Shown here: positions 5,153 to 5,180 of the stretch, one piece after another
Position numbering within the stretch: the stretch's first letter is position 1
Layout: each line of letters starts with the position of its first letter
Source of the DNA: Burkholderiaceae bacterium
GTDB taxonomy: Bacteria; Pseudomonadota; Gammaproteobacteria; Burkholderiales; Burkholderiaceae
DNA: 5,180 nt
Assembly (NCBI GenBank): GCA_022701965.1
Contig: JAKONL010000011.1
Location: 1 to 5,180 of the forward strand
Reading direction: 5' to 3'
Notes under the pieces: model-generated
Told to the model about the DNA's origin: nothing
The model's input: only the letters and a program-made list of their open reading frames with translations
Databases searched by the model: none
Made by a program: the position numbers and the translations under genes

Positions 5153-5180
5153 ATGCCACGTCGTCGCGAAGTCCCCAAAC
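5153..5180 (+). CDS. rpsG: 30S ribosomal protein S7, N-terminal start
   Basis: The ATG at 5153 opens nine codons, MPRRREVPK, before the window ends. This matches the betaproteobacterial S7 N-terminus, and the gene follows rpsL in the conserved str operon order. A good Shine-Dalgarno, AGAGG (5140-5144), sits 8 nt upstream. S7 initiates assembly of the 30S head by binding 16S rRNA and is the usual autoregulator of this operon. The identification rests on the short peptide plus gene order. Confidence 0.93.

Overview
The window looks like a chromosomal housekeeping segment from a high-GC betaproteobacterium, most likely Burkholderiales (Comamonadaceae-like: Variovorax, Acidovorax, Ramlibacter and relatives). 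This rests on the strong G/C bias at third codon positions, the S12 and S7 N-terminal sequences, and a Mg-type HemB next to a HemJ-type oxidase. I see no mobile element, phage gene, CRISPR array or tRNA/rRNA.

Layout. On the minus strand, the first 148 codons of hemB (porphobilinogen synthase) run off the left edge. A 257-bp divergent intergenic region (447-703) follows. It holds back-to-back candidate promoters and, on the plus strand, a compact promoter / two hairpins / perfect intrinsic-terminator arrangement that reads as a free-standing small RNA of about 100 nt (about 560-662). Next come five closely packed plus-strand genes: hemJ (protoporphyrinogen IX oxidase), a VanZ-family membrane protein, a thioredoxin-like [2Fe-2S] ferredoxin, a small alpha/beta-hydrolase, and a DacA/DacC-type D-alanyl-D-alanine carboxypeptidase. 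The gaps between them are 5, 9, 10 and 28 bp. The right end is the start of the str ribosomal operon: an extended -10 promoter, a structured leader, rpsL (S12, complete), a hairpin-rich 147-bp spacer, and the first nine codons of rpsG (S7).

How the genes relate. HemB makes porphobilinogen early in haem synthesis and HemJ makes protoporphyrin IX near its end, so the divergent intergenic region is a plausible joint control point for haem supply. The VanZ protein and the carboxypeptidase both belong to the cell envelope, while the ferredoxin and hydrolase have no specific assigned partner. Transcription of the five-gene cluster probably ends or fades before rpsL, but I see no convincing terminator there. 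The str promoter and leader then drive the ribosomal genes, with the rpsL-rpsG spacer probably serving S7 autoregulation as in other proteobacteria.

The least explained element is the candidate small RNA between hemB and hemJ, which presents an anti-Shine-Dalgarno-like UCCUCC loop. A recurring absence of Shine-Dalgarno sequences, with -10-like hexamers 6-7 nt before the ATG of hemB, hemJ and the ferredoxin gene, also merits a check for leaderless transcription.
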